From the NCBI RefSeq assembly GCF_006717045.1, contig NZ_VFPH01000002.1, forward strand, positions 2,108,001-2,172,000: a stretch of 64,000 nt of DNA, in the 5' to 3' direction. The notes under the pieces are model-generated. The model worked only from the letters and a program-made list of their open reading frames with translations. It did no database searches and had not been told where the DNA came from. The translations under genes and the position numbers were made by a program. The stretch is from Pseudonocardia cypriaca. Lineage in GTDB: Bacteria; Actinomycetota; Actinomycetes; Mycobacteriales; Pseudonocardiaceae. Shown in pieces: positions 1 to 8,263 of the stretch. The stretch's first letter is position 1. Each line of letters begins with the position of its first letter.

Positions 1-190
1 CCAGGAGCGCGCCGATGGCCATCAGGCCGTAGCGGATCCGCGGGTCGGCGAGGCGGTCCTGCACGTTCTCCCTACCGGCCGCCACCAGGTGCTTCGGGTG
101 GGCGCGCTCCGAGAGCTCGTCGAGGCTGTCCGCGAGCGCTTCCCTCGCCTGTTCGATCTCGCGCTGGATGGTGTCCGGGTCGCGGGGCAA
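1..190 (-). CDS. DUF3618 domain protein, 3' part outside window
   Basis: The minus-strand reading frame opens with a TTG at 188-190, four bases after a strong AGGAGG (complement of 195-200), and runs off the left edge, so only about 63 residues are visible. They start with an acidic/basic helix (PRDPDTIQREIEQAREALAD) followed by a segment ending RIRYGLMAIGALL, which looks like the start of a membrane helix. This matches the small DUF3618 family, membrane-associated proteins of unknown function common in actinobacteria and often next to phage-holin-superfamily genes. It is divergent from the peroxiredoxin gene. The function is unknown; the family call is by recognition only. Confidence 0.7.
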   Translation of the reverse strand, partial: MPRDPDTIQREIEQAREALADSLDELSERAHPKHLVAAGRENVQDRLADPRIRYGLMAIGALL

Positions 191-270
191 GACGCCTCCT
201 GGTGGTGCGTTCGACTTCACTTGCGGAGGGTGCCACCGTAGATCAGCGGCTGGAGTGCCAGTATCGCGGC

Positions 271-738
271 ATGACGACCCGTCTGGCCCCCGGCGACACG
301 GCTCCCGACTTCACTCTCCCCGATGCGGACGGCAAGCCCGTGTCCCTGTCGGACTACCGCGGCCGCCGGGTGATCGTCTACTTCTACCCGGCCGCGAGCA
401 CACCCGGCTGCACCAAGCAGGCCTGCGACTTCCGCGACAACCTCGCCGAGCTCGGCGACGCCGGCCTCGACGTCATCGGGGTCTCGCCGGACAAGCAGGC
501 GAAGCTCGCGAAGTTCCGCGACGCGGAGGGCCTGACGTTCCCGCTGCTCTCCGACGTCGACAAGGAGGTGCTCACGGCATGGGGCGCCTTCGGCGAGAAG
601 CAGATGTACGGCAAGACCGTCACCGGCGTGATCCGGTCGACGTTCGTGGTCGACCCGGAGGGGAAGATCGAGCAGGCGCTCTACAACGTCCGCGCCACCG
701 GTCACGTCGCGAAGCTGCGGAAGGACCTCAAGGTCTGA
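271..738 (+). CDS. bcp: Thioredoxin-dependent thiol peroxidase (peroxiredoxin Q/Bcp)
   Basis: A 155-residue cytosolic peroxiredoxin that reduces hydrogen peroxide and organic hydroperoxides using thioredoxin. The AhpC/TSA fold is clear: APDFTLPD near the N-terminus, then YFYPAASTPGCTKQAC, which carries the peroxidatic Cys47 and a resolving Cys52 five residues later, the spacing of the PrxQ subgroup. The reading frame extends upstream to 202, but the ATG at 271 gives the family's usual length and N-terminus; no strong ribosome site precedes it. The gene is divergent from the DUF3618 gene and its stop touches that of the convergent gene at 739. It appears to stand alone. Confidence 0.93.
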   Translation: MTTRLAPGDTAPDFTLPDADGKPVSLSDYRGRRVIVYFYPAASTPGCTKQACDFRDNLAELGDAGLDVIGVSPDKQAKLAKFRDAEGLTFPLLSDVDKEVLTAWGAFGEKQMYGKTVTGVIRSTFVVDPEGKIEQALYNVRATGHVAKLRKDLKV

Positions 739-1311
739 TCATCGGGGCCGGGCCCGCACCGCCTGCAGCAGGTTCTCGGCGACCGAGGGGTCCCGCGACG
801 CCTGCCGGAGGATCTCCGCGACGTCTCGTGCCTCCGCCGTGTCCGGATGAGCGGTGCCGAGCGTGCGGGACAGGCTGCCGACGTTGCGCTCGGCCACCAG
901 ATGGGCCTCGTCGAAGCGTTCCAGGCGCACGAGCACGGACATCAGCGCGCGGCGGCGCGTGACGGTCCTCGGGTCGTCGAACCCGGGGTGCCACTCGTCG
1001 TAGTCCACCAGCTTGCGGGCGACCGGGGCGAGCTCCTCCCATCGGCCGGCCCGCAGGTACCGCCGGGCCCGGGCGTGCAGGCTGACGACCCGAACGACGG
1101 CGACGCCGGCCTGCACGCTCCCGTAGGCGAACCCCCCGCCGATGGTGGCGAGGACGAAGACGAACGTGATCGGGTCGGCGCCGATGGCGTCCAGGGCCAT
1201 CAGCCCCAGCCCCATCAACCCGACGGCGACCCCGAACCCGAGCAGTCCTCCGACGATGCCCTCGATGGCCTTCCGCCGTCGCTCCCCCACCGTTGCCTCC
1301 TCGTCCGTCAC
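739..1311 (-). CDS. Membrane protein with possible TPR-like C-terminus, unknown function
   Basis: A 190-residue protein with a short charged N-terminus and two hydrophobic segments (about residues 18-42 and 47-78, Gly-rich). The soluble C-terminal half is rich in Ala, Leu and Arg. It includes ARARRYLRAGRWEELAPVAR and a later stretch resembling a tetratricopeptide-type helical pair (SVLVRLERFDEAHLVAERN). I do not recognise a named family. The stop codon abuts that of bcp on the other strand, so the two genes converge with no gap, which supports this end. A role in protein contacts at the membrane is only a guess. Confidence 0.65.
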   Translation of the reverse strand: MTDEEATVGERRRKAIEGIVGGLLGFGVAVGLMGLGLMALDAIGADPITFVFVLATIGGGFAYGSVQAGVAVVRVVSLHARARRYLRAGRWEELAPVARKLVDYDEWHPGFDDPRTVTRRRALMSVLVRLERFDEAHLVAERNVGSLSRTLGTAHPDTAEARDVAEILRQASRDPSVAENLLQAVRARPR

Positions 1312-1353
1312 CCACCGGTGAGGACGACCCGCTGGAGGCGGCCGGGGTTGGGG

Positions 1354-2688
1354 TTATCCCAGGATCTCGGCGATACCCGGGAGCTGCCTGCGGTAGCCGT
1401 CGAGGAGCCGCTGCGCCACGCCGACCGAGTCGACCAGCGGGTGCTGGGCGAACGCGCGCAGCGCCAGTACGTCCGACCCCGTGGCGGCGGCCTCGATCGT
1501 GTCCTGCTCCACCGCCTTGACCTGCTGCAGCAGGCCCAGCATCGCGCCGGGCAGCGGGGCGGTTGCCAGTGGCGTGACGCCGTGCGCGCCCACCAGGCAG
1601 GGCACCTCCACCACCGCGTCGGCGGGTAGCCCGGGAACCGCGGCGCCGTTGCGGACGTCGAGGATCATCGTGCGTGGCACTCCGCCCGACAGCGCCGCCA
1701 TCAGCTCGAGCGCCACCTGCTGGTAGCCACCGCCTGCGACGTCCTCGGCCGCGCGCTCCCCGGCGCCGCTCGCCTCCCGGCTCTCGGCCATGTAGCTGGC
1801 GTCGCGCTCCGCGCGCACCCGCGTCCAGCGCTCCAGTGCGCGGGCCGGGTCGGCCGCGGTGTCGGCGTAGAACCGCTCCTGCTGGGCGAGCAGGTACTCC
1901 CCGCGGGTGCTCTCCGCCGCGCCGATCGCCGCGACCGCCTCCCGGTTCCGGTAGAAGTAGTAGAGGTACTCGTTGGGCAGGGCCCCGATCGCGCGCACCC
2001 AGTCGGCGCCGACCAGCCGCACCTCCTCGATGGAGGCGAGCGCGGCGTCGTCGGCCAGCAGGTCAGGAAGCCGGTCCACCCCGTTCACCCGCAGGCCGCG
2101 CAGCCAGCCCAGGTGGTTGAGCCCCACGTACTCCACCACCGGCTCGGCGGGCACCTCGATCCCGAGCCCGGTCAGCGCCCGCGCGGCCCGCTGCGCGAGC
2201 CCGATCGGCGAGTCGCAGATGCCCACCACGCGCTCGCCCAGCACCCGCTGCATGGCCTCGGTGATCATCCCGGCCGGGTTGGTGAAGTTGATGACCCATG
2301 CGTCCGGCGCCACCGCGGCCACCCGCTCGGCGACGTGCAGCGCGACCGGCACCGTCCGCAGCCCGTACGCGATCCCGCCCGGACCGGTGGTCTCCTGGCC
2401 GAGCACGCCGCAGCCGAGGGCCACCCGCTCGTCCACGGTGCGCCCGGCGAGCCCGTCCACGCGGATCGCGGAGAACACGAACCGCGCACCGGCGAGGGCG
2501 TCGTCCAGGTCGGTGGTGGCGCGCACCGACGGGCCGCCGCCGGACTGCTCGAGCACCGCCTGGATCGCGGCGAGCCGATCGGGGGCGACGTCGTGCAGGA
2601 CCACCTCGCTGATCGGGGACGAGTCCCCGAGCGCGCGGTAGACGAGCGGCACGCGGAACCCGCCTCCGCCGAGGATCGTGAGTTTCAT
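1354..2688 (-). CDS. GH4 family 6-phospho-glycosidase
   Basis: A 444-residue glycoside hydrolase of family 4, the group that uses NAD+ and a divalent metal to cleave phosphorylated di- or oligosaccharides by an oxidation-elimination route. It begins MKLTILGGGGFRVPLVYRAL, the family's Rossmann NAD-binding start. It continues with the GQETTGPGG and CDSPIGLAQ regions and the NFTNPAG segment (metal and substrate site), then VEYVGLNHLGW. Whether it acts on alpha or beta linkages cannot be told. Its ATG overlaps the DeoR gene's stop (ATGA at 2685-2688), so the two are translationally coupled. The divergent ABC importer and kinase suggest work on an imported sugar. Confidence 0.88.
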   Translation of the reverse strand: MKLTILGGGGFRVPLVYRALGDSSPISEVVLHDVAPDRLAAIQAVLEQSGGGPSVRATTDLDDALAGARFVFSAIRVDGLAGRTVDERVALGCGVLGQETTGPGGIAYGLRTVPVALHVAERVAAVAPDAWVINFTNPAGMITEAMQRVLGERVVGICDSPIGLAQRAARALTGLGIEVPAEPVVEYVGLNHLGWLRGLRVNGVDRLPDLLADDAALASIEEVRLVGADWVRAIGALPNEYLYYFYRNREAVAAIGAAESTRGEYLLAQQERFYADTAADPARALERWTRVRAERDASYMAESREASGAGERAAEDVAGGGYQQVALELMAALSGGVPRTMILDVRNGAAVPGLPADAVVEVPCLVGAHGVTPLATAPLPGAMLGLLQQVKAVEQDTIEAAATGSDVLALRAFAQHPLVDSVGVAQRLLDGYRRQLPGIAEILG

Positions 2689-3440
2689 GCCAGCAGGATC
2701 TCCGTGCCTGCCGCGGAGCACGCGGCGAGCGTGCCTGCGTCGGCGCCCTCGTTGGTGACGATCACGTCGACCCGCTCGGGCCCGCACACGCTGAGCAGCC
2801 CGGTGCCGGGGAACTTGCCGCGGTCGGCCACCACCACGGTCTGCTCGGCCGCGTCGATCATCGCCCGCTTCACCGGGACCTCCACGAGCGTCGAGTCGCG
2901 CACCTGGCCGTTGCGGGCGATGCCGCTCGTGCCGAGGAACAGCCGGTGAGCGCGCACCTCGCGCAACGCCTGCTCGGTGAGCATGCCGACGAGCGAGTGG
3001 TAGTTGCGCCGCAGGATGCCGCCGAGCACGAGCAGCTCGACGGCCGGGTCGTCGCGCAGCTCGTCAACGACCGCGAGGCTGCTCGTGATCACCGTGATCC
3101 GCCTGCTCCGCAGCGCCCGCGCGAGCCGAGCGGTCGTGGTGCCGATGTCGATCAGCACCACGTCGCCGTCGCAGACCAGCTCGGCCGCGGCCCGTGCGAC
3201 GCGTTCCTTGTCGTCGGCGGCCACCGTGGCCACCTGCGCGAACGGCACCGGGTCGTCGTCCGGGACGCATCCGGCACCGCCCCGGACGCGCCGCAACGCA
3301 CCTTCGGCGTCGAGCGACTGCAGGTCGCGCCGGATCGTCGAGGGGCTCACGCCGAGGTTCTCGGCCAGCGCCTCCACCGAGACCACACCGGAGGACCGGA
3401 CCAGGCGCAGGATCTCGCCGTGACGGCTCGCCGGAAGCAC
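2685..3440 (-). CDS. DeoR-family transcriptional regulator of the sugar locus
   Basis: A 251-residue DeoR/GlpR-type regulator. The N-terminal helix-turn-helix (residues about 1-57) contains VSPSTIRRDLQSLDAEGALR. The C-terminal sugar-phosphate sensor domain shows LIDIGTTTARLARAL and VVADRGKFPG. The same frame is open far upstream to 4703, but only the GTG at 3438-3440 gives a normal DeoR N-terminus (LPASRHGEILRLV). The gene overlaps the GH4 glycosidase by four bases and is divergent from the kinase/ABC operon across a 129-bp region holding helically phased repeats. Such regulators usually repress until a phosphorylated sugar binds; that role is inferred from the family and context. Confidence 0.9.
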   Translation of the reverse strand: MLPASRHGEILRLVRSSGVVSVEALAENLGVSPSTIRRDLQSLDAEGALRRVRGGAGCVPDDDPVPFAQVATVAADDKERVARAAAELVCDGDVVLIDIGTTTARLARALRSRRITVITSSLAVVDELRDDPAVELLVLGGILRRNYHSLVGMLTEQALREVRAHRLFLGTSGIARNGQVRDSTLVEVPVKRAMIDAAEQTVVVADRGKFPGTGLLSVCGPERVDVIVTNEGADAGTLAACSAAGTEILLA

Positions 3441-3481
3441 CCGCTCACCGTAACGCAGCGGTGCGCAACCGAACAGCCCGC

Positions 3482-3530
3482 AATGAGCATCTCTGCGCAA
3501 ATCTGAGCACAAATGGTTGCCATCTGCGCA
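3482..3530. promoter_or_regulatory. Phased octamer repeats, candidate DeoR operator
   Basis: The divergent region between the DeoR gene and the kinase contains AATGAGCA (3482-3489), TCTGCGCA (3492-3499), TCTGAGCA (3502-3509) and TCTGCGCA (3523-3530). Starts are 10, 10 and 21 bp apart, so all sit on the same face of the helix. DeoR-family proteins often bind arrays of short direct repeats. The repeats and their spacing are visible; binding by the adjacent DeoR is inference. Confidence 0.5.
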
Positions 3531-3569
3531 CCTCACCGGCAGGATCCCGAGCAGGCGAGCCGATGACAG

Positions 3570-4724
3570 GTGGTGCAGGCAGTGACCGGCGCGATCGTGG
3601 AGACCCCTCACGAGCCCATGTGGTGGGACCCGCTCGCCGACCTGCGCGACGCCGACTCCCCCGCCATCGACGTCTTCATGTCCGGCACCGTGTTCCTCGA
3701 CATCGTGTTCACCGGGCTGCCGAACGCGCCCGCCGCGGGCACCGAGGTGTGGGCCGAGGGCATGGCGTCCTGCCCCGGCGGCATCGCCAACCTCGCCGTG
3801 GCCACCGCGCGGCTGGGCCTGCGCACGAGCCTCGCGGCCGGCTTCGGCGACGACGTCTACGCCGACTTCCTCTGGCAGACCCTCGCCGACCAGGAACGCG
3901 TCGACCTCTCCCGGTCGCGGCGGTTCACCGAGTGGCACTCCCCCGTCACCGTGTCCATGGCCGTGCAGCGCGACCGCAGCATGGTCACCCACGGCCACGA
4001 GATGCCGATCAGCGCCGACGAGCTCATCGGCGTCCCGCCGCGGTGCCGCGCGGTGATCACCAGCATCGGCGAGGGCGCAGGCGTCCCCGTCCTGCCCTCC
4101 TGGGTGGCGCGGTCCCGCCAGGAGGGCGCGCTCGTCTTCGCCGACGCCGGCTGGGACCCAACCGGCGCATGGGACCGCACGCTGCTGCGCACGCTCGCCG
4201 GTTGCGACGCGTTCATGCCCAACGCCGTCGAGGCGATGCACTACACCCGCACCGACACCCCGCAGGCCGCGGTGCGCGCGCTCGCCGAGCACGTCCCGTT
4301 CGCGGTCGTCACGATGGGCGGCGACGGCGCGATCGCGATCGACGGCGTCACCGGTGAGACGGCCGAGGTGCCCGCGCTGCCGGTCGACGCGCTGGACCCC
4401 ACCGGGGCGGGCGACGTCTTCGGCGCCGCGCTCGTGCTCGGCACCATCGCCGGTTGGCCCCTCGAACACCGGCTGCGGTTCGCCGGGGTCTCGGCGGCGC
4501 TGGCCGTCCACGAGTTCGGCGGCTCCCTCGCCGCCCCGGGATGGGGTGACATCGGTGACTGGTGGCGCCGCACCCGCAACTGCGCCGCCGAGGGGAACCC
4601 CCGGTCCCTCGAGCTCGCCGACCGCTACGGGTTCCTCGAGGACCTCGTGCCCCGCACCCACGTGTGCGGGGTGCGGCGGGCCGCTGCCACCATTGCCCGC
4701 CACTCCGACGTCACCCGCCCCTGA
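3570..4724 (+). CDS. PfkB/ribokinase-family sugar kinase
   Basis: A 384-residue PfkB-family carbohydrate kinase. The family features are FMSGTVFLDIVF near the start, the CPGGIANLAVATARLG substrate region, and the C-terminal catalytic motif DPTGAGDVFGAALV with its anion-hole GAGD. The family is normally about 300-330 residues. This protein carries an extra N-terminal lead of about 35 residues and a C-terminal tail after residue ~325 (ending near YGFLEDLVPR). Start candidates are the GTGs at 3570 and 3573; 3570 is given but is uncertain. It is the first gene of a plus-strand unit with the ABC importer. It may phosphorylate the sugar that GH4 releases or needs; the substrate is unknown. Confidence 0.85.
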   Translation: MVQAVTGAIVETPHEPMWWDPLADLRDADSPAIDVFMSGTVFLDIVFTGLPNAPAAGTEVWAEGMASCPGGIANLAVATARLGLRTSLAAGFGDDVYADFLWQTLADQERVDLSRSRRFTEWHSPVTVSMAVQRDRSMVTHGHEMPISADELIGVPPRCRAVITSIGEGAGVPVLPSWVARSRQEGALVFADAGWDPTGAWDRTLLRTLAGCDAFMPNAVEAMHYTRTDTPQAAVRALAEHVPFAVVTMGGDGAIAIDGVTGETAEVPALPVDALDPTGAGDVFGAALVLGTIAGWPLEHRLRFAGVSAALAVHEFGGSLAAPGWGDIGDWWRRTRNCAAEGNPRSLELADRYGFLEDLVPRTHVCGVRRAAATIARHSDVTRP

Positions 4725-4733
4725 GGAGCCCCC

Positions 4734-6089
4734 ATGACCAGCCGTCGCGTCGCCGTCGCCGCGCTTCTCGGAGCGCTGGGGCTCCTCGCCGCGGGGTGCA
4801 CACCGGGGTCGGACAACACGGCCGCCCCGCCCCCCACCGACCGCGCGGTGCAGACCGACATCGCCGCACTCGGGCCGGTCACGCTCACCGTGTGGGACCA
4901 GGAGGTCCGCGGCGGGCAGAACGAGCAGATGGAGCGGCTCAACGCCGCGTTCCAGCAGCAGTACCCGAACATCACGATCAAGCGCGACTCGCGCTCATTC
5001 GACGACCTCGCCACCACCCTGCGCCTCGCCCTGTCCGGCAACGACGCACCGGACGTCGTGCAGGCCAACAACGGCCGTGCCGACATGGGCGCGTTCGTCG
5101 CGGCGGGCGAGCTGCTCCCGCTGGGGCCGTGGGCGCGGGCCTACGGCTGGGACCAGCGCTACCCGGACTCGGTGAGCCAGTACGTGAGCTACAGCCCCGA
5201 CGGCAAGGTGTTCGGCGAGGGCGAGATGTACGGGCTGCCGCAGGTCGGCGAGGTCGTCGGCATCTACTACAACCCGGCAGAGCTCCAGCGGCTCGGCGTC
5301 GCCGTCCCCACCACGTGGGAGCAGTTCGAGGCCGCGCTCGCCGCCGTCAAGGCCGCTGGCACCACCCCCATCGCACTGGGCAACGTCGAGGGCTGGCCCG
5401 CCCTGCACGTGTTCGGCACGGTCCAGGACCAGCTGGTGCCCGCCGACCAGATCACCGACCTCGCGTTCGGCCGCAAGGGCGCGTCCTGGACCACCCCGGA
5501 GAACACGCAGGCGGCGCAGCGGGTCGCCGAGTGGGCGCGCGCCGGGTACTTCACCGAGGGCGTCAACGGCATCGACGACAACCAGGCGTGGCAGGCGTTC
5601 GCCCGCGGCGAGGCGGCGTTCCTCATCGGCGGCTCCTGGTACGCAGCCGACCTCGAGGCCGCGATGGGCCAGAACGTGCGTTTCATGCCGCCCCCGCCGC
5701 CCGCCGGGCTCCCCGTCTCCGCCACCGGCGGCACCGGGCTGCCGTTCGCCATAACCAGCGCGAGCGACGCACCCGACGCCGCAGCGGCCTACCTCGACTT
5801 CATCACCAGCTCGGACGCGATGCAGGTGCTCACCGAGACCGGCAACCTGCCCGTCGTCGACACCGCGGCGCAGACCCCGCCCGCCGGCCTGTCCCGGGAC
5901 GTCTTCGCCGCGTTCGCGGCCGTCGCCGACGGCGGCCGGCTGCTGCCCTACCTCGACTACGCCACCCCGACCATGGGCGACACCATGGGTGCCGCGCTGC
6001 AGGACCTGCTCTCCGGCGCCCAGCCGCCCGAGGCGGCCCTGTCCAAGGTGGAGGCCGACTACGCAGCCTTCGTCGAGAAGAATGGCTGA
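4734..6089 (+). CDS. ABC sugar transporter substrate-binding lipoprotein
   Basis: A 451-residue extracellular solute-binding protein of the family 1 (maltose/oligosaccharide) type. The N-terminus is a lipoprotein signal peptide with lipobox LLAAGC, so the mature protein should be lipid-anchored at Cys22 or thereabouts on the outer face of the membrane. Family features include LTVWDQEVRGGQNEQMERLN, APDVVQANNGRADMGAF, and the glycine-rich FLIGGSWYAADLE near residue 300. The ATG at 4734 lies after a GAGGAG ribosome site and nine bases past the kinase stop. Its own stop overlaps the next permease start by eight bases, so the operon is continuous. Confidence 0.92.
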   Translation: MTSRRVAVAALLGALGLLAAGCTPGSDNTAAPPPTDRAVQTDIAALGPVTLTVWDQEVRGGQNEQMERLNAAFQQQYPNITIKRDSRSFDDLATTLRLALSGNDAPDVVQANNGRADMGAFVAAGELLPLGPWARAYGWDQRYPDSVSQYVSYSPDGKVFGEGEMYGLPQVGEVVGIYYNPAELQRLGVAVPTTWEQFEAALAAVKAAGTTPIALGNVEGWPALHVFGTVQDQLVPADQITDLAFGRKGASWTTPENTQAAQRVAEWARAGYFTEGVNGIDDNQAWQAFARGEAAFLIGGSWYAADLEAAMGQNVRFMPPPPPAGLPVSATGGTGLPFAITSASDAPDAAAAYLDFITSSDAMQVLTETGNLPVVDTAAQTPPAGLSRDVFAAFAAVADGGRLLPYLDYATPTMGDTMGAALQDLLSGAQPPEAALSKVEADYAAFVEKNG

Positions 6090-6999
6090 CACGCTCGTCG
6101 CCGAGCCGGCCACCACCGCCCCGGCCCGCCGGGGACGCCTCGGCCCTTCGCCGTGGCACGCGCTGGCCTACGTGGCGCCCGCGCTCGTCGTGTACGCGAC
6201 GTTCGTGCTCTACCCGCTCGGCCGGGCCGTGCACCTGTCGCTCTTCGAGTGGGACGGGCTGACGCTCGCCACGTTCGTCGGCCTCGGGAACTACGTCGAG
6301 GTCCTGACCGACGCCGACCTGCGGGCGGCCTTCGGGCACACGCTCGTCCTGATCGTGTTCTTCGCGCTGCTGCCCACCGCGATCGGGCTCGTGCTGGCCG
6401 CCCTGCTCACCCGGGCGCGCCTGCGCGGCCTGCCGTTCTTCCGCACGGTCGTGTTCCTCCCGCAGGTGGTGGCCATGGTGGTGGTCGGCGTCGCGTGGCG
6501 GCAGCTCTACGCGCCCGACGGCTCGGTCAACGACCTGCTGTCGCTCGTCGGGCTGGGCGGGGTCGCCCGCGCCTGGCTCGGCGACCCGACGTTCGCGCTG
6601 CCGGCCGTCGGCGTCATCGGCACCTGGGTGCAGACCGGGCTCGTCACGCTCCTGCTGATGGCCGGCATCAGCCGCATCCCCGACCAGCTGTACGAGGCGG
6701 CCCGGCTCGACGGCGCAGGCCCGGTCCGGGAGTTCTTCGCGATCACGCTGCCGTCGGTGCGCGCCGAGCTGGCCGTCGCGCTGACGCTCACCGTGATCGC
6801 CGCGCTCAAGACGTTCGATCTCATCTACATCACCACCGGTGGCGGGCCGGGCAACCGCACGTCGGTGCCCTCGTACGAGGTCTACAACCGGGCGTTCCGG
6901 CTCGGCGAGGTCGGCTCTGCGGCCGCGGTGGGCGTCACGCTGACCGTGATCATCTTCGTGATCAACCTCGCGGTCGCGTGGATCGGCGAGCGCCGATGA
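6082..6999 (+). CDS. ABC sugar transporter permease, MalF type
   Basis: A 305-residue inner-membrane permease with about six hydrophobic helices. The binding-protein-dependent transport signature (EAA loop) is visible as YEAARLDGAGPVREFFAITL, where the ATPase would dock. The N-terminal HALAYVAPALVVYATFVLYP opening is typical of MalF/UgpA-like subunits. The ATG at 6082 is used because it overlaps the end of the lipoprotein gene by eight bases and gives the family's standard start. Its stop overlaps the next permease (ATGA). It should pair with that permease to form the channel. Confidence 0.92.
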   Translation: MADTLVAEPATTAPARRGRLGPSPWHALAYVAPALVVYATFVLYPLGRAVHLSLFEWDGLTLATFVGLGNYVEVLTDADLRAAFGHTLVLIVFFALLPTAIGLVLAALLTRARLRGLPFFRTVVFLPQVVAMVVVGVAWRQLYAPDGSVNDLLSLVGLGGVARAWLGDPTFALPAVGVIGTWVQTGLVTLLLMAGISRIPDQLYEAARLDGAGPVREFFAITLPSVRAELAVALTLTVIAALKTFDLIYITTGGGPGNRTSVPSYEVYNRAFRLGEVGSAAAVGVTLTVIIFVINLAVAWIGERR

Positions 7000-7796
7000 T
7001 CTCCCGCACCGAGCGGTCGGCCAACTACGCGATCCTGCTGCTCTTCGCCGTGTTCGCGCTGTGGCCGATCCTCACGATCCTCGCCGGCGCCCTCGGCCCC
7101 GACGACGCGGGCGGCCCGGGCGGCCTCGCGAACTTCCCGGCCGCGTGGGCGGAGGGCCGGTTCGGCGGCTCGATGCTCACCAGCGTCGCCGTGTCCGGCT
7201 TCGTCGTGGTCGTGGCCGGGGTGCTGTCGATCATGGCGGGCTACGCGTTCGGCACCATGCGCGTGCCCGGCGCCGCCGTGCTGTTCCCGCTGTTCCTGCT
7301 CGGACTGATGGTGCCCACCGAGGTCATCGTCGTCCCGCTGTACTTCGACCTGCGCACGTTCGGGCTCACCAACACGTTCTGGGGCATCGCCCTACCGCAG
7401 GTGGCGCAGTCGGTCGCCTTCGGCACGTTCTGGATGCGGGCCTACTTCCGGTCCCGCCCGCCGTCGCTGATCGAGGCCGGGCGGCTCGACGGCGCAGGCT
7501 CGTGGCGCATCCTCTGGCAGATCCTGGTGCCGCCCGGGCGCCCCGCGATCGTCACGATGGTGGTGCTGACGTTCATGTGGACCTGGAACGAGTTCCTCAT
7601 CCCCCTCGTCATGGCCACGGACGAGAGCCTGCGCACCGCCCCGCTCGGCCTCGCGTTCTTCCAGGGGCAGTACACGTCCGGCCTCACGCTTCTCGCGGCG
7701 GCAGCGGTGATCGTCGCGGCACCGGTCGTGGTGGTGTACCTCTTCCTCCAGCGGCATTTCATCCGCGGCATGCTCGAGGGCGCCGTGCGGGAGTGA
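6996..7796 (+). CDS. ABC sugar transporter permease, MalG type
   Basis: A 266-residue membrane permease and partner of the preceding one. It has about six helices and the EAA-type loop IEAGRLDGAGSWRILWQILV, followed by the conserved TFMWTWNEFLIPLV segment of CUT1 permeases. The ATG overlaps the upstream stop by four bases. No ATP-binding subunit follows: the next gene is unrelated. The importer therefore probably borrows a shared ATPase (MsmK-type) encoded elsewhere, as is common for CUT1 systems in Gram-positive bacteria; that is inference. Confidence 0.92.
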   Translation: MISRTERSANYAILLLFAVFALWPILTILAGALGPDDAGGPGGLANFPAAWAEGRFGGSMLTSVAVSGFVVVVAGVLSIMAGYAFGTMRVPGAAVLFPLFLLGLMVPTEVIVVPLYFDLRTFGLTNTFWGIALPQVAQSVAFGTFWMRAYFRSRPPSLIEAGRLDGAGSWRILWQILVPPGRPAIVTMVVLTFMWTWNEFLIPLVMATDESLRTAPLGLAFFQGQYTSGLTLLAAAAVIVAAPVVVVYLFLQRHFIRGMLEGAVRE

Positions 7797-7807
7797 AAGG
7801 GGGACTC

Positions 7808-8167
7808 GTGGCCACCGACGACGACGTGCGCCGGATCGCGCTCGCCCTGCCGGGCGTGGAGGAGATCCCGAGCGAGGGCTTCGACTTCCGCGTGGGCGGC
7901 AAGGGCTTCGTGTGGTCCTACCCGGAGCGCGAGCCGGGCAGGCGGCGGGTGATCCGCACCGACGTCGCCGTGCTGTACGTCGGAGACGAGGCCGAGAAGC
8001 AGGCGCTGCTGCTCGGCGAGCCCGAGCTGTTCTTCACCCACCCCACCTACGACGGCCTGCCGCTGGTGATGGTGTGGCTGGAGAAGGTCAGCCTGGAGCG
8101 GCTGGAGGAGCTGGTCCTGGACGCCTGGCGCATGCGCGCTCCGGCGGAGCTGACTGTGGACCTGTGA
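7808..8167 (+). CDS. MmcQ/YjbR family protein
   Basis: A 119-residue protein of the MmcQ/YjbR (DUF419) family, small single-domain proteins with a CyaY-like fold and poorly defined, possibly DNA-binding, function. The family pattern is seen in ALPGVEEIPSEGFDFRVGGK, the internal FVWSYPE strand, and the C-terminal PLVMVWLEKVSLERLEELV. A GTG at 7793 overlaps the permease stop, but the GTG at 7808 sits four bases after AAGGGGG and is preferred. The gene ends the plus-strand run and is followed after five bases by a 70-bp palindrome. Confidence 0.8.
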   Translation: MATDDDVRRIALALPGVEEIPSEGFDFRVGGKGFVWSYPEREPGRRRVIRTDVAVLYVGDEAEKQALLLGEPELFFTHPTYDGLPLVMVWLEKVSLERLEELVLDAWRMRAPAELTVDL

Positions 8168-8172
8168 GCCCG

Positions 8173-8242
8173 ACTTCACACATCCAGCACCCACTTCGCA
8201 CAGGGCGGGCGCTGTGTGAAGTCCGTGCTGGGTGTGTGAAGT
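8173..8242. repeat. 70-bp near-palindrome, family A copy 1
   Basis: The two 31-base arms pair at 27 positions around an eight-base loop. Each arm contains two ACTTCRCAC blocks, and the ends are ACTTCACACA and TGTGTGAAGT. It starts five bases after the stop of the YjbR gene. Two relatives of exactly the same length lie at 20286-20355 and 42514-42583. In RNA it would fold into a long hairpin and could end transcription; it lacks a U-tract. It may equally be a REP-like mobile palindrome. Confidence 0.85.
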
Positions 8243-8263
8243 GACCCCGTAGGCTCTCGGCGA

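Noticed and set aside
2685..4703. DeoR gene extended to 672 residues
   Set aside because: The extra upstream part is antisense to the kinase gene and lacks any domain; the DeoR N-terminus starts at 3440.
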